The notes under the pieces are model-generated. The model searched no databases. It was not told the DNA's origin and saw only the letters and a list, made by a program, of their open reading frames with translations. Below, one piece after another: positions 16,744 through 24,834 of a DNA stretch of 46,665 nucleotides. The position numbers and the translations under genes were made by a program. Source of the stretch: CACZQA01 sp050943615 (GTDB lineage Bacteria; Actinomycetota; Coriobacteriia; Coriobacteriales; QAMH01); the NCBI GenBank assembly GCA_050943615.1, contig JBMNPN010000008.1, positions 1-46,665 on the forward strand, given 5' to 3'. Positions within the stretch are counted from its first letter, which is position 1. Every line of letters starts with the position of its first letter.

Positions 16744-18450
16744 ATGAAATACGAACGGCTCGGCGACCTTCTCGTCGATGCAGGGGAGATTACTGAAGAG
16801 CAGCTCGCAAAAGCGCTCACCCTGCAAAAGGATACCCACCAGCGATTGGGCGAGGCGCTCATCTCCGCGGGCATCATCACGGAGCGCCAGCTCATAGAGG
16901 CCCTCCAAGCGCAGCTCGGCATCGATTACATCGACCTGTCGCAAGCTGAAATCGACCCTGCGCTGACCAAGCTCGTCCCCAGGAATCTCGCCAAACGCCA
17001 CTCGATGGTCCCGGTGAAAGTCCGCGGAGATGAGCTCTACCTGGCAATGGTCGATCCGCTCAATTTCAGGGCGCAAGAAGAGGCCCGTAACGCCGCGCAC
17101 CGGCGCATCGTGCCGATGATCTCCACGCAAGTCGGCGTCAATCATGCAATCTCGTCTCTGTATGGCACTGAGGGCGCCCGGCGGGCAATCCGCGAGATGC
17201 AGCAGGAAAACGAGCGGGGCGAGCATGTCTACGGTGCATACAACCTGGCACCGAGCGCAAGCGATATCGACGAAGAGCGAGAAGGGCAGACGCCGACGGT
17301 GCGCCTCGTCGATAACATCATCGAGCGCGGCATCTCAGAGCGCGCCTCGGATATCCACATCGAGCCACAGGAAGATTCCGTCCGTGTTCGCATGCGCATC
17401 GATGGCGTGCTGCGCGAAGAGTACGAAATCCCCAAAGAGCTCCAGCAGTCCCTCACGAGCCGCATCAAGATCATGTGCGATATGGACGTGACCGAGCGGC
17501 GCACTCCGCAAGACGGCAGCGCCATCGTACGGTTGCGTGCCAAAGAAGCCGACTTGCGCGTCTCGACGCTCCCCACAGTCTATGGAGAAATGATCGTCAT
17601 CCGCATCCTCGACCGCTCAAGTCAGCTCGAGACCCCCGAGGAACTCGGCTTTTACGGGGACAATCTCGAGAAGTATTTCAAACTCATCGAGGTTCCTCAG
17701 GGCGTCATCCTGCTGGTTGGCCCGACGGGGTCGGGAAAGTCTTCGACCATGTTCACGATGCTCTCCGAGCTCAACACCGAGCAGGTCAACATCATCACGC
17801 TCGAAGACCCTGTTGAGTACAGCCTCCGTGGCATCACGCAGGTCCAGGTCGACGAACGGGTGGGAATGACCTTTGCCCAGGGGCTGCGTTCGGCGCTCAG
17901 ACAGGACCCCGACATCATCTCGGTCGGAGAGATCCGCGACTCCGAGACTGCCGGCATCGCAATGCGCGCTGCCGTCACCGGGCACCTCGTCATATCCACG
18001 GTCCACTCGAGCTCCGCGCTCGCTACCTTCGACCGTCTCTTTGATATCGGTGTCGAGCCCTATGTGCAGGCGGCGGCACTGCGTGGCATCATCAGCCAAC
18101 GCCTCGTACGACGGATCTGCCCTTCTTGCAAAGAAGAGTATGTCCCCTCAGAATCCGAGCTCATCTCCTTGGGACTCGACCCCGCGCAGAGCAAAGACGT
18201 CAGACTGTGCCGGGGCTTAGGCTGCCCTGAGTGCCTCAACACCGGGTTTCGGGGCCGCTCGGTCGTTGCCGAGGTGCTAGTCGTGGATTCCGAGATTCGC
18301 GCCGCCGTGCGCTCAGGTGATTTTCAGAGGGTGAAAAAGGCGGTCGCTGACTCGGGCTTTTCGCCCATCGAGAATAACGCGCGCGAGCTCGTGCTCTCGG
18401 GCGTGACGACTCTGGAAGAGGCGCTCAGTGCGGTGAGCTCAATTGAATGA
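16744..18450 (+). CDS. pilB: Type IV pilus extension ATPase with tandem MshEN c-di-GMP motifs
   Basis: 568 residues. PilB powers pilus extension at the cytoplasmic membrane. Residues 5-28 and 34-57 are two successive MshEN motifs: RLGDLLVDAG...Q and RLGEALISAG...Q, separated by exactly five residues (KDTHQ). This is the c-di-GMP-binding arrangement described for MshE. Then comes a GspE N-terminal domain and the ATPase: Walker A GPTGSGKSST, Asp box, Walker B with DPDIISVGEIRDSET, His box GHLVISTVHS, and a tetracysteine zinc site (CPSC...CPEC) near the C-terminus. ATG 16744 is chosen for its GGAAGGAC site. The frame extends to 16663 but the extra residues overlap the upstream gene. Confidence 0.95.
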   Translation: MKYERLGDLLVDAGEITEEQLAKALTLQKDTHQRLGEALISAGIITERQLIEALQAQLGIDYIDLSQAEIDPALTKLVPRNLAKRHSMVPVKVRGDELYLAMVDPLNFRAQEEARNAAHRRIVPMISTQVGVNHAISSLYGTEGARRAIREMQQENERGEHVYGAYNLAPSASDIDEEREGQTPTVRLVDNIIERGISERASDIHIEPQEDSVRVRMRIDGVLREEYEIPKELQQSLTSRIKIMCDMDVTERRTPQDGSAIVRLRAKEADLRVSTLPTVYGEMIVIRILDRSSQLETPEELGFYGDNLEKYFKLIEVPQGVILLVGPTGSGKSSTMFTMLSELNTEQVNIITLEDPVEYSLRGITQVQVDERVGMTFAQGLRSALRQDPDIISVGEIRDSETAGIAMRAAVTGHLVISTVHSSSALATFDRLFDIGVEPYVQAAALRGIISQRLVRRICPSCKEEYVPSESELISLGLDPAQSKDVRLCRGLGCPECLNTGFRGRSVVAEVLVVDSEIRAAVRSGDFQRVKKAVADSGFSPIENNARELVLSGVTTLEEALSAVSSIE

Positions 18451-18503
18451 GCCCCAAACGGGTATTGCCGGTTTTCGCAGTATTGAGGAGTGAGTTATCG
18501 CTT

Positions 18504-19556
18504 ATGTCTCAGCTTGAAGAGATCGTCGCCGCAGCAAAGGCCGCCGGCGCATCCGACGTCCACATTGCACCTGGACAGGTCATGCGCCAGCGCGTTGATG
18601 GAAAGCTGGTCAAAGTAGGTGGAGGGCCTGTCACTGCAGAGCAGTGCGAAGCGCTTTCACGCGCGGCAGTCAAAGAGTCCTTCGATAGGCTCAAGCATGT
18701 GGGCGAGTACGACATGTCGGCTACGCTCGCCGGAGTGCGTTGCCGTCTCAACGTCTTTCAGGTGGACGGGGGCTATGCACTTGCCATCCGCCTGCTCGCA
18801 GACCATATCCCGCACCTTGACGAACTCGGCCTTCCTCCCGTGGTCGGTGAGTTTCCGGGCTACAGCAAGGGCATCGTGCTCGTGACCGGTGAGACCGGGT
18901 CGGGAAAATCGACGACGCTTGCGGCTATAGTCGATGAGATCAATCGCACGCGTGCCGACCACATCATCACGCTCGAAGATCCCATAGAGTATGTCTATAC
19001 ATCTGAAAAGAGCCTCGTCAGCCAGCGCGAGATCGGACGCGATACCGAAAGCTTTGCGTCCGGCCTGCGCGCCATCTTGCGCGAGGACCCCGACGTCATC
19101 CTCGTGGGCGAGATGCGCGATCTCGAGACCATCGAGACTGCGCTCACGGCCGCCGAGACCGGCCATCTGGTCTTTGGCACGTTGCACACGCAATCTGCCG
19201 CCGATTCGATCGACCGTCTCGTCGATATCTTCCCCGAGGCACGCCAGGGCCAGATCAGAACGCAGCTGTCCATGACGTTGCGCGCCGTCATCTCCCAGCA
19301 GCTCTTGCCCCGGCAGACCGGGGGACGCGTTCTTGCAGCCGAGGTCATGGTCGTGACGCCTGCCATCAAGAATCTCATCCGCGAGGGCAAGACCCCCCAG
19401 ATCGAAAACTCCATCTCGACGTCGGCAAGCGTGGGAAGCATCACGATGGATGCCTCTTTAGCGCGCCTTTTGCAGACACGCGATATATCGTCGGCTGTTG
19501 CCCGGGAAGCGGCCTTTCATCCCGAGGAGCTCGGCCTTATGGGACACAAGCTCTAG
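18504..19556 (+). CDS. pilT: Type IV pilus retraction ATPase
   Basis: 350 residues, normal PilT length. It depolymerises the pilus and drives twitching. Visible: GASDVHIAPG N-terminal motif, Walker A GETGSGKSTT, LEDPIEYVY Asp box, Walker B DPDVILVGEMRDLETI, His box GHLVFGTLHTQSA, and AIKNLIREGK, a near match to the PilT signature AIRNLIRE. ATG 18504 is preferred because family members begin here. An upstream ATG at 18447 overlaps the pilB stop as ATGA and would add 19 residues. TGAGGAG lies 13 bases before 18504, rather far. Presence of a retraction ATPase means the pilus is dynamic. Confidence 0.95.
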   Translation: MSQLEEIVAAAKAAGASDVHIAPGQVMRQRVDGKLVKVGGGPVTAEQCEALSRAAVKESFDRLKHVGEYDMSATLAGVRCRLNVFQVDGGYALAIRLLADHIPHLDELGLPPVVGEFPGYSKGIVLVTGETGSGKSTTLAAIVDEINRTRADHIITLEDPIEYVYTSEKSLVSQREIGRDTESFASGLRAILREDPDVILVGEMRDLETIETALTAAETGHLVFGTLHTQSAADSIDRLVDIFPEARQGQIRTQLSMTLRAVISQQLLPRQTGGRVLAAEVMVVTPAIKNLIREGKTPQIENSISTSASVGSITMDASLARLLQTRDISSAVAREAAFHPEELGLMGHKL

Positions 19557-19586
19557 CAAACAGCACGTGAAAGAAGGAAACCACCG

Positions 19587-20810
19587 GTGAAAACGTTCAA
19601 GTATACGGCCAGGCATGTTGGTGCAGGTGCGCTGGAAGAGGGCATCGTCCAGGCCAACACCGCCGAGTCGGCCATAGCCGAGCTCAGAAACGGTGGCCTC
19701 ATCGTCTCCACAATCGACGAGGTCGGGTCCAGCCGAGATGTCAAGCTTTCCTTCGGGCGGCGGCGCATCAAGGAAAAGTCGCTTTCGCTGATGTGCAGCC
19801 AGTTTGCCATCGTGCTCAAGTCAGGGCTTCCTATCGTGCGCGCCATCCGCTCGGTTGCCGACCAAGTCGATGACAAGGCGCTCAAGGTGATACTGGGCGA
19901 GGTCGTGGGGGATGTCGAGACCGGGTTCGGGCTCGCCGACTCCTTCGAGAAGCATGGGCAGGGGCTTCCCATCACGTTCATCGAGACGGTGCGCGCCGGC
20001 GAGAGCTCGGGCAAGCTCGAAGAGATTTTCGAGCGACTGTCGAAGTACTACGAGAAGTCCTCGAAGAACAAGACGAAGGCAAAAAGTGCCCTCATCTATC
20101 CGACCTTCGTGCTCGCGGTGGCCGTTGTGGTCGTGTTTATCATCATGGCCTTTGCCGTACCTACCTTCAAAGAGACCTTCGTGTCGATGGGACGAGAGAT
20201 GCCCTGGCCCACGCTTCTGATGATTGCCGTATCCGATTTCACGGTCAGCTACTTTTGGCTGGTCGTCGTGCTGGTCATCGCCGCGGTCGTGGCAGTCAAC
20301 CTGCTCAAGCGTCACAATGAGCAGTTCGCCTTGTGGTGGTCAAGCCTCGGCATCCGCGTGCCCGTGCTCGGCAAGATCAACCTCATGAGCGCCTCTGCCC
20401 AGTACGCCTCGACGATGGCGACGATGATGGCGGCCGGCCTTCCCGTTGTCCATTCGATCGACGTCACTGCGCGCACACTTTCGAACCACTACATGGGAAA
20501 CGCGCTTGCCAGTATAGAAAAGGACGTCGAGTCGGGAAAGTCGGTGGGGGATTGCCTTGCTTCTCTCAAGGTCTTTCCCGAGTTCGTGAGCGAGATGACG
20601 GCGATGGGAGAGCAGACCGGCACGCTCGAGCAGACCCTCGATGTCGTTGCCGATTTCTACGGAAACGAGGTCGAGACCAAGACCGACCGTGCCGTGCGCC
20701 TGCTCGAGCCGATCATGATCGTGGTGCTGGCCTTCATCGTGCTCGTCATCTTGCTGGCGGTGTATCTGCCCATGTTCGACATCTACGGCAATTTCACCGA
20801 CACGATGTGA
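19587..20810 (+). CDS. pilC: Type IV pilus inner-membrane platform protein
   Basis: 407 residues of the GspF/PilC family, the membrane platform on which PilB and PilT act. Two T2SF domains are visible. The first is around 70-190 (FAIVLKSGLPIVRAI; GESSGKLEEIFERLSKYYEK) and the second around 270-395 (YASTMATMMAAGLPVVHSI; GEQTGTLEQTLDVVADFY). They are separated by membrane segments near 170-195 and 220-245, with a last one near 375-397. GTG 19587 is the start, with AAGAAGG upstream. It follows pilT by 30 bases in the same operon. Confidence 0.95.
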   Translation: MKTFKYTARHVGAGALEEGIVQANTAESAIAELRNGGLIVSTIDEVGSSRDVKLSFGRRRIKEKSLSLMCSQFAIVLKSGLPIVRAIRSVADQVDDKALKVILGEVVGDVETGFGLADSFEKHGQGLPITFIETVRAGESSGKLEEIFERLSKYYEKSSKNKTKAKSALIYPTFVLAVAVVVVFIIMAFAVPTFKETFVSMGREMPWPTLLMIAVSDFTVSYFWLVVVLVIAAVVAVNLLKRHNEQFALWWSSLGIRVPVLGKINLMSASAQYASTMATMMAAGLPVVHSIDVTARTLSNHYMGNALASIEKDVESGKSVGDCLASLKVFPEFVSEMTAMGEQTGTLEQTLDVVADFYGNEVETKTDRAVRLLEPIMIVVLAFIVLVILLAVYLPMFDIYGNFTDTM

Positions 20811-20993
20811 GGAACGGTTCCATGTCCACCTGATAATTCTGCTCGCTTTCGAGATATTTGCGAATTGCTCTAGTAATTTTTCGAAAGATAGTGTAAAAAT
20901 GCAACTCGCTGGTTACAGAATTTACTTCTGTAAATTTATTGAAGGCCGCAAAGTACGCGCATCTGCGCTGGGCGGCAGGAAAGGAGAAAGAAC
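20811..20993 (+). promoter_or_regulatory. AT-rich leader with perfect hairpin upstream of the major pilin
   Basis: A 183-base AT-rich gap, unlike the tight spacing of the neighbours. It contains an 8-bp perfect inverted repeat, TTACAGAA and TTCTGTAA, at 20913-20933 with a 5-base loop. It could be an attenuator or terminator of the upstream pilBTC transcript or an operator. A separate strong promoter for the major pilin is likely, because this gene also has by far the strongest ribosome site here (AGGAAAGGAG). Confidence 0.5.
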
Positions 20994-21425
20994 ATGCAGG
21001 AGATCGCAGAGGGAAAGAGGGCGCAGCTCGGCAAGCGCAGCCGCAAGGGATTCACCCTGATGGAGATGCTCATCGTCGTCGCCATCATCGCCGTGCTTGT
21101 CGCCATCGCCATCCCGATTTTCACCACCCAGCTCAACAATGCGCGCGTCGAGGCCGACGCGGCAAACATCCGCTCTGGTTACGCCACGGTAAGCGCGACT
21201 GTTCTGACTGACGGTACCACAAGCGATACTACGTACTATCTTAAAAGCGACGGCACGGTAAGCACCAGTTCCAGTGACGCCACGTTCAATTGCCAGGGCG
21301 ATGCCAAAGAAACGCAGAATGTCGCTGGGCAGGATCTGACTTGGTCTTCTGGCAGCACGGTCTCGTACGAATATAATTCTACTGATCAAAAGGTGGAAAT
21401 TAAAATCACTGCTTCCTCAAACTAG
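20994..21425 (+). CDS. pilA: Major type IV pilin
   Basis: 143 residues. Leader MQEIAEGKRAQLGKRSRKG, then FTLMEMLIVVAIIAVLVAIAI, a canonical class III prepilin signal and assembly helix with Glu at +5. The globular part of about 90 residues is Ser/Thr-rich with one Cys, so no disulfide loop of the Gram-negative type. It is called major pilin because of the near-perfect ribosome site, the AT-rich private leader and the terminator at 21510 that isolates it as a highly expressed unit. The call as the main subunit rather than another minor pilin is inference. Confidence 0.88.
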   Translation: MQEIAEGKRAQLGKRSRKGFTLMEMLIVVAIIAVLVAIAIPIFTTQLNNARVEADAANIRSGYATVSATVLTDGTTSDTTYYLKSDGTVSTSSSDATFNCQGDAKETQNVAGQDLTWSSGSTVSYEYNSTDQKVEIKITASSN

Positions 21426-21509
21426 CGAGTGGGCTTTTCGCGCAGTGTGCCATATGCGGCATCACCGAAGCGCTAACCCTCCTTTGACACCAGGTAACGG
21501 CAAGAGCCG

Positions 21510-21554
21510 GGCGTCCTTCGTGAAAGCGAAGGGCGCCTACGTGTTTTTCACGTA
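21510..21554 (+). terminator. Terminator after the major pilin gene
   Basis: An 11-pair stem, GGCGTCCTTCG with CGAAGGGCGCC (one G-T pair), spans 21510-21537 around a TGAAAG loop, followed by GTGTTTTT. A second small hairpin, TACGTG and CACGTA around TTTTT, follows at 21538-21554. It would cap the abundant pilA message while allowing some read-through to pilM. Confidence 0.8.
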
Positions 21555-21650
21555 ACGTCCCGACACAGCAGTGCACCTTATCTGTTCAACCCCTTACCAT
21601 CGCTCGTCTACCCCACGAGAATCTGAAAACATCGGCCGCGAAAGGGCGCT

Positions 21651-22655
21651 ATGGCTGAATCTCTCATCGGCATCGACATCGGCAGGAGCATCGCCAGGCT
21701 CGCCTGTCGCGACGTGGACCTGCGTTTCATCACGCGGAGTCTTCCGGAAAACATCATCACCAACGAAGGCGTCTCTGCCCCGCAGGTGCTCGCCGACTTT
21801 TTCAAGTCCATCCGCAGAGAGGAGCACTTAGGCACCAGGAACTGCGCGCTGGTACTCTCGGACGAGATGGCGTTGTTCCGACACGTCTCGCTTCCCCCCA
21901 TGAGCATCTCCGAGCTCAAGATCAACCTCCCCTTCGAGTTTCGCGACTACATCACCGACGACCCCGACAACTACGTTTACGACTATGCCGTCGACAAGAT
22001 GGTCAAAGACGAAGACGGAAACCTCGTCCGCATGGAGCTGTTCGCCGCGGCAGCGCGTAAGAACCTCATTACGGCCCTTTCGGAAATCTTTCGACGCGCT
22101 GGCTTCAAGCTCAAGATCGTCAAACCCGCGCCCATGGCCTATATGGACCTGTTCCGCGCGCTGGAGAATACGCCGCTCGGCACCGATGTTCGCAACTTCG
22201 TCATCGTCGACATACGACATGACCGCATCCCGATCACGCTCTACCAAGGAACCCATTACGAGAGCTCGCGCGTTGCCTACATGGGCTGTGTCGACATCGA
22301 CAATGCGATCAGCGAGGCCAAGGGCGTGGACCGTCATATCGCCGAAAGCTACCGCGCCGACAATTTCGAGGGCGTCCTGGACGGGCCCGAGTGCGCTGCC
22401 GTCTACGACAGCCTTGTCTTCGAGATCAGCAAGGTCGTCAACTTCTACAACTTCAGCAATCCCGACAAGGAAATCGATGCAATCTATCTTGCGAGCGAAG
22501 GCGCCGGCGTACCTCAGCTCGTCTCTGCAGTCACCGACTTCTTCGATTATCCCGTCTATCCCATCCGCAAGTTGATGGGACCCGAGGCGAGCTCGAAGGA
22601 GGGCGCATCTATGTGCGCGCTTGCCTATGCGGGGCTTTTCGCAGGGGAGGCCTGA
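21651..22655 (+). CDS. pilM: Type IV pilus assembly actin-like protein
   Basis: 334 residues. PilM is a cytoplasmic actin-fold ATPase that binds the N-terminal tail of PilN and couples the motor to the membrane alignment complex. The first phosphate loop is LIGIDIGRSIARLA. FVIVDIRHDRIPITLYQG is the second loop, and the SEGAGVPQL segment corresponds to the adenosine loop. ATG 21651 has AAAGGG upstream. It is first in a pilM-pilN-pilO-pilD run with gaps of only 1-4 bases. Confidence 0.88.
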   Translation: MAESLIGIDIGRSIARLACRDVDLRFITRSLPENIITNEGVSAPQVLADFFKSIRREEHLGTRNCALVLSDEMALFRHVSLPPMSISELKINLPFEFRDYITDDPDNYVYDYAVDKMVKDEDGNLVRMELFAAAARKNLITALSEIFRRAGFKLKIVKPAPMAYMDLFRALENTPLGTDVRNFVIVDIRHDRIPITLYQGTHYESSRVAYMGCVDIDNAISEAKGVDRHIAESYRADNFEGVLDGPECAAVYDSLVFEISKVVNFYNFSNPDKEIDAIYLASEGAGVPQLVSAVTDFFDYPVYPIRKLMGPEASSKEGASMCALAYAGLFAGEA

Positions 22656-22659
22656 GCGC

Positions 22660-23268
22660 ATGGCAATCGACTGGAACAGGGAAATCCACTTGAGCGGCAA
22701 GAGCTCTGCTGCGCAAGAGGGCTATCCAACAAAGACTACCATGAACTTCATGGCAGATGGCTCGGGTGGCCACGAGAAGCGTCTTCGCATCGCCCGGATC
22801 ATCGCCGCAAGTCTTGTCGTCGTGCTCTTCATGTGCCTCTGCATCGGCTATCCGCTTTTCCAGGTTTCCCAAAAGAAAGGCGAGCTTTCCGAGGCCCAGC
22901 AGGTGCTCGCTCCGCTGGCGGCCTCTGTTGCCGACTATGATTCGGTACTTTCCGAGTACCAGAGCTATCAGCCCACGCTCAACGAAAACGGCATCGATGG
23001 CCTATCTCTTGTGCGCCTGGTCGAAGACAAGGTGCGGCCCCGGTGCACGGTGCTCTCAACACAGCTTGCAGACACCGAACTCACCATCAAGGTGACCGGC
23101 GTCTCCCTGAAGAAGGCGGGTGCCATCGCAAACGAGCTCGCCAAGGAAGACGGAGTCCAGTCCGCCGCGGTCTCGCTTGCCGAGGACTCATCGACGAGCA
23201 CGGGTGCCCATGTCGTCTGCGACATCACCGTGAAGCTTCAGGGCGCAGATTCGATGGGGGGCAACTGA
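22660..23268 (+). CDS. pilN: Type IV pilus assembly protein PilN-like
   Basis: 202 residues. A cytoplasmic N-terminal tail of about 40 residues (to dock PilM), one membrane segment near 45-65 (IIAASLVVVLFMCLCIGYPLF), a coiled-coil-like stretch (VSQKKGELSEAQQVLAPLAA) and an exported ferredoxin-like domain follow, the standard PilN layout. ATG 22660 has GGGGAGG 9 bases upstream and lies 4 bases after pilM. Identification rests on topology and gene order more than on residue conservation, which is low in this family. Confidence 0.8.
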   Translation: MAIDWNREIHLSGKSSAAQEGYPTKTTMNFMADGSGGHEKRLRIARIIAASLVVVLFMCLCIGYPLFQVSQKKGELSEAQQVLAPLAASVADYDSVLSEYQSYQPTLNENGIDGLSLVRLVEDKVRPRCTVLSTQLADTELTIKVTGVSLKKAGAIANELAKEDGVQSAAVSLAEDSSTSTGAHVVCDITVKLQGADSMGGN

Positions 23269-23269
23269 G

Positions 23270-23932
23270 ATGGGCAAGTACAAGTTCTCGACGCGAGAGA
23301 AAGTGCTGCTCGTGTGCCTGGTGGCGCTTCTGGTCCTCCTGCTGTGGTACCAGCTGTTCTACGTCCCGACGCAAGAGCACCTCTCTGACGTCGAGCAACA
23401 GATTTCCGAGGTCCAAGACGAGGCGCTCACCGATACGGTCAAATCTGCAAAGATGCGCCAGATGCAAGACAAGGTCGAAGCCTACAAGAAGCAGGGGCGC
23501 ACGGCTGCCGCGATGCCTTCTTACGACAACGGCGCCAACCTTACCCGAGAGCTCGACAAGGTGTTGGGGAACTCGACAGTCTACAGCATGTCCTTTGAAG
23601 TCGACGATGGGCAATCGGATAGCACGGCATCTTCGTCCTCCTCGTCTTCGCAAGGAACCAGTCAATCTGCAGGTACGGATTCTTCGGTCGTCACCCGCGT
23701 CATGAGCCTGAGTTTCGGGTGCAGCTCGTACAAGAGGGCAAGTGCCGTTCTCGACGGTATCTGCGACGGTCCCTATCCCTGCTCGCTTGATTCGTTCACG
23801 ATCACCGACAACAAGAGCTCGCGAAAGGTCTCTTCTGGCTCGACATCGACCGTTGGCAGCGGGGTTGCCTCGGGTAGCGAGGAGAACTTCAGCGTGACCA
23901 TGCAGGTCACGTTCTACGAATCCAAGAGCTGA
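23270..23932 (+). CDS. pilO: Type IV pilus assembly protein PilO-like
   Basis: 220 residues. A short basic N-terminus, one membrane segment (about 12-30, VLLVCLVALLVLLLWYQLF), a coiled coil (31-75) and an exported domain, as in PilO, which pairs with PilN. A Ser-rich insertion lies near residues 115-135 and another Ser/Gly-rich stretch near 185-205. These are unusual and may be flexible cell-wall-facing linkers. ATG 23270 lies one base past the pilN stop. The PilO name is from position and topology. Confidence 0.78.
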   Translation: MGKYKFSTREKVLLVCLVALLVLLLWYQLFYVPTQEHLSDVEQQISEVQDEALTDTVKSAKMRQMQDKVEAYKKQGRTAAAMPSYDNGANLTRELDKVLGNSTVYSMSFEVDDGQSDSTASSSSSSSQGTSQSAGTDSSVVTRVMSLSFGCSSYKRASAVLDGICDGPYPCSLDSFTITDNKSSRKVSSGSTSTVGSGVASGSEENFSVTMQVTFYESKS

Positions 23933-23936
23933 AGCG

Positions 23937-24794
23937 ATGTCCCTTTTTGCGTCACCTGCCCTGTGTGCCTATGTGCTGTTCGTAACAGCAGTCCTCGGAT
24001 TGGTCATGGGCAGCTTTATCAACTGCGCTGCATGGCGCTCTGTGCGCGGACAGAGCTTTCTCAAGGGCAGAAGCCACTGCGCGACCTGCGGCCATGTGCT
24101 TTCTGCCCGTGATCTCGTCCCCGTCTTCAGCTGGGTCTTCTCAAAGGGTCGCTGTCGCTATTGCGGCCAGAAAATCTCTGTCCGCTATCCACTGACCGAG
24201 CTTTGCCTGGCGCTCGTCTATGTCTCGATCGTCTTGCGCTATGACCTTACGCTCGAGTCCGTCGAGATGCTCGTCTTTGCGAGCTTGCTTTTTGCCGTGG
24301 CCCTCATCGACCTCGACTCCTTTACCGTCCCGAATGGCCTGCTCGTCGCCGCGGTGCTCGACCGTCTGCTCTATCTGCTCGTCGTCTGGCTTTGCGATAT
24401 GTCCGAAAGCGGCGCTGTGCTGGATAGCCTGGTTCTCTCGCTGGTCTCAGCGCTTGTCGTCGGCTTCGTTCTCTTGCTCTTTGTCCTTCTCATGGACCGC
24501 GTCTTGAAGCGCCCGAGCATGGGTGGCGGAGATGTCAAGCTCTTGGCACTTGCGGCCTTTTTCTTCGGGTGGCAGCAGAGCCTGTACCTGATCGTCATCG
24601 CCTGTGTCTTCGGCATCGTGTTCGGATTGATCGCTGGCCGTCACGGCAATGCTGACAGCGAACGGGGCGAAGATGCCGATGTGGTACCGACGCGCGCGTT
24701 TCCCTGGGGACCCTCGATTGCACTTGCCTGCTGGGTCACGATGCTTTCGGGGGCTGCCTTCGTGGGCTGGTATCTGGGGCTTTTCAGACTATAG
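23937..24794 (+). CDS. pilD: Prepilin peptidase/N-methyltransferase
   Basis: 285 residues, A24 aspartic peptidase of the inner membrane that cuts prepilin leaders after Gly and methylates the new N-terminus. N-terminal GSFINCAAWRS and two CxxC pairs (CATCGHVLSARDLVPVFSW and CRYCGQKISVRYPLTE) form the zinc-containing methylase loop. The catalytic Asp residues lie in ALIDLDSFTVPN and GGGDVKLLAL. Multiple membrane segments are visible. It starts 4 bases after pilO and ends the pilus locus. It should process the adhesin, minor pilins and major pilin of this window. Confidence 0.95.
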   Translation: MSLFASPALCAYVLFVTAVLGLVMGSFINCAAWRSVRGQSFLKGRSHCATCGHVLSARDLVPVFSWVFSKGRCRYCGQKISVRYPLTELCLALVYVSIVLRYDLTLESVEMLVFASLLFAVALIDLDSFTVPNGLLVAAVLDRLLYLLVVWLCDMSESGAVLDSLVLSLVSALVVGFVLLLFVLLMDRVLKRPSMGGGDVKLLALAAFFFGWQQSLYLIVIACVFGIVFGLIAGRHGNADSERGEDADVVPTRAFPWGPSIALACWVTMLSGAAFVGWYLGLFRL

Positions 24795-24834
24795 GGACTG
24801 CCCAATCTGCATGATGCAACTCAGAAAGCTTGTC

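Noticed and set aside
11638..24794. Type II secretion system instead of a pilus
   Set aside because: A PilT-type retraction ATPase, PilM and multiple pilins are present, and there is no secretin or secretion-specific gene.
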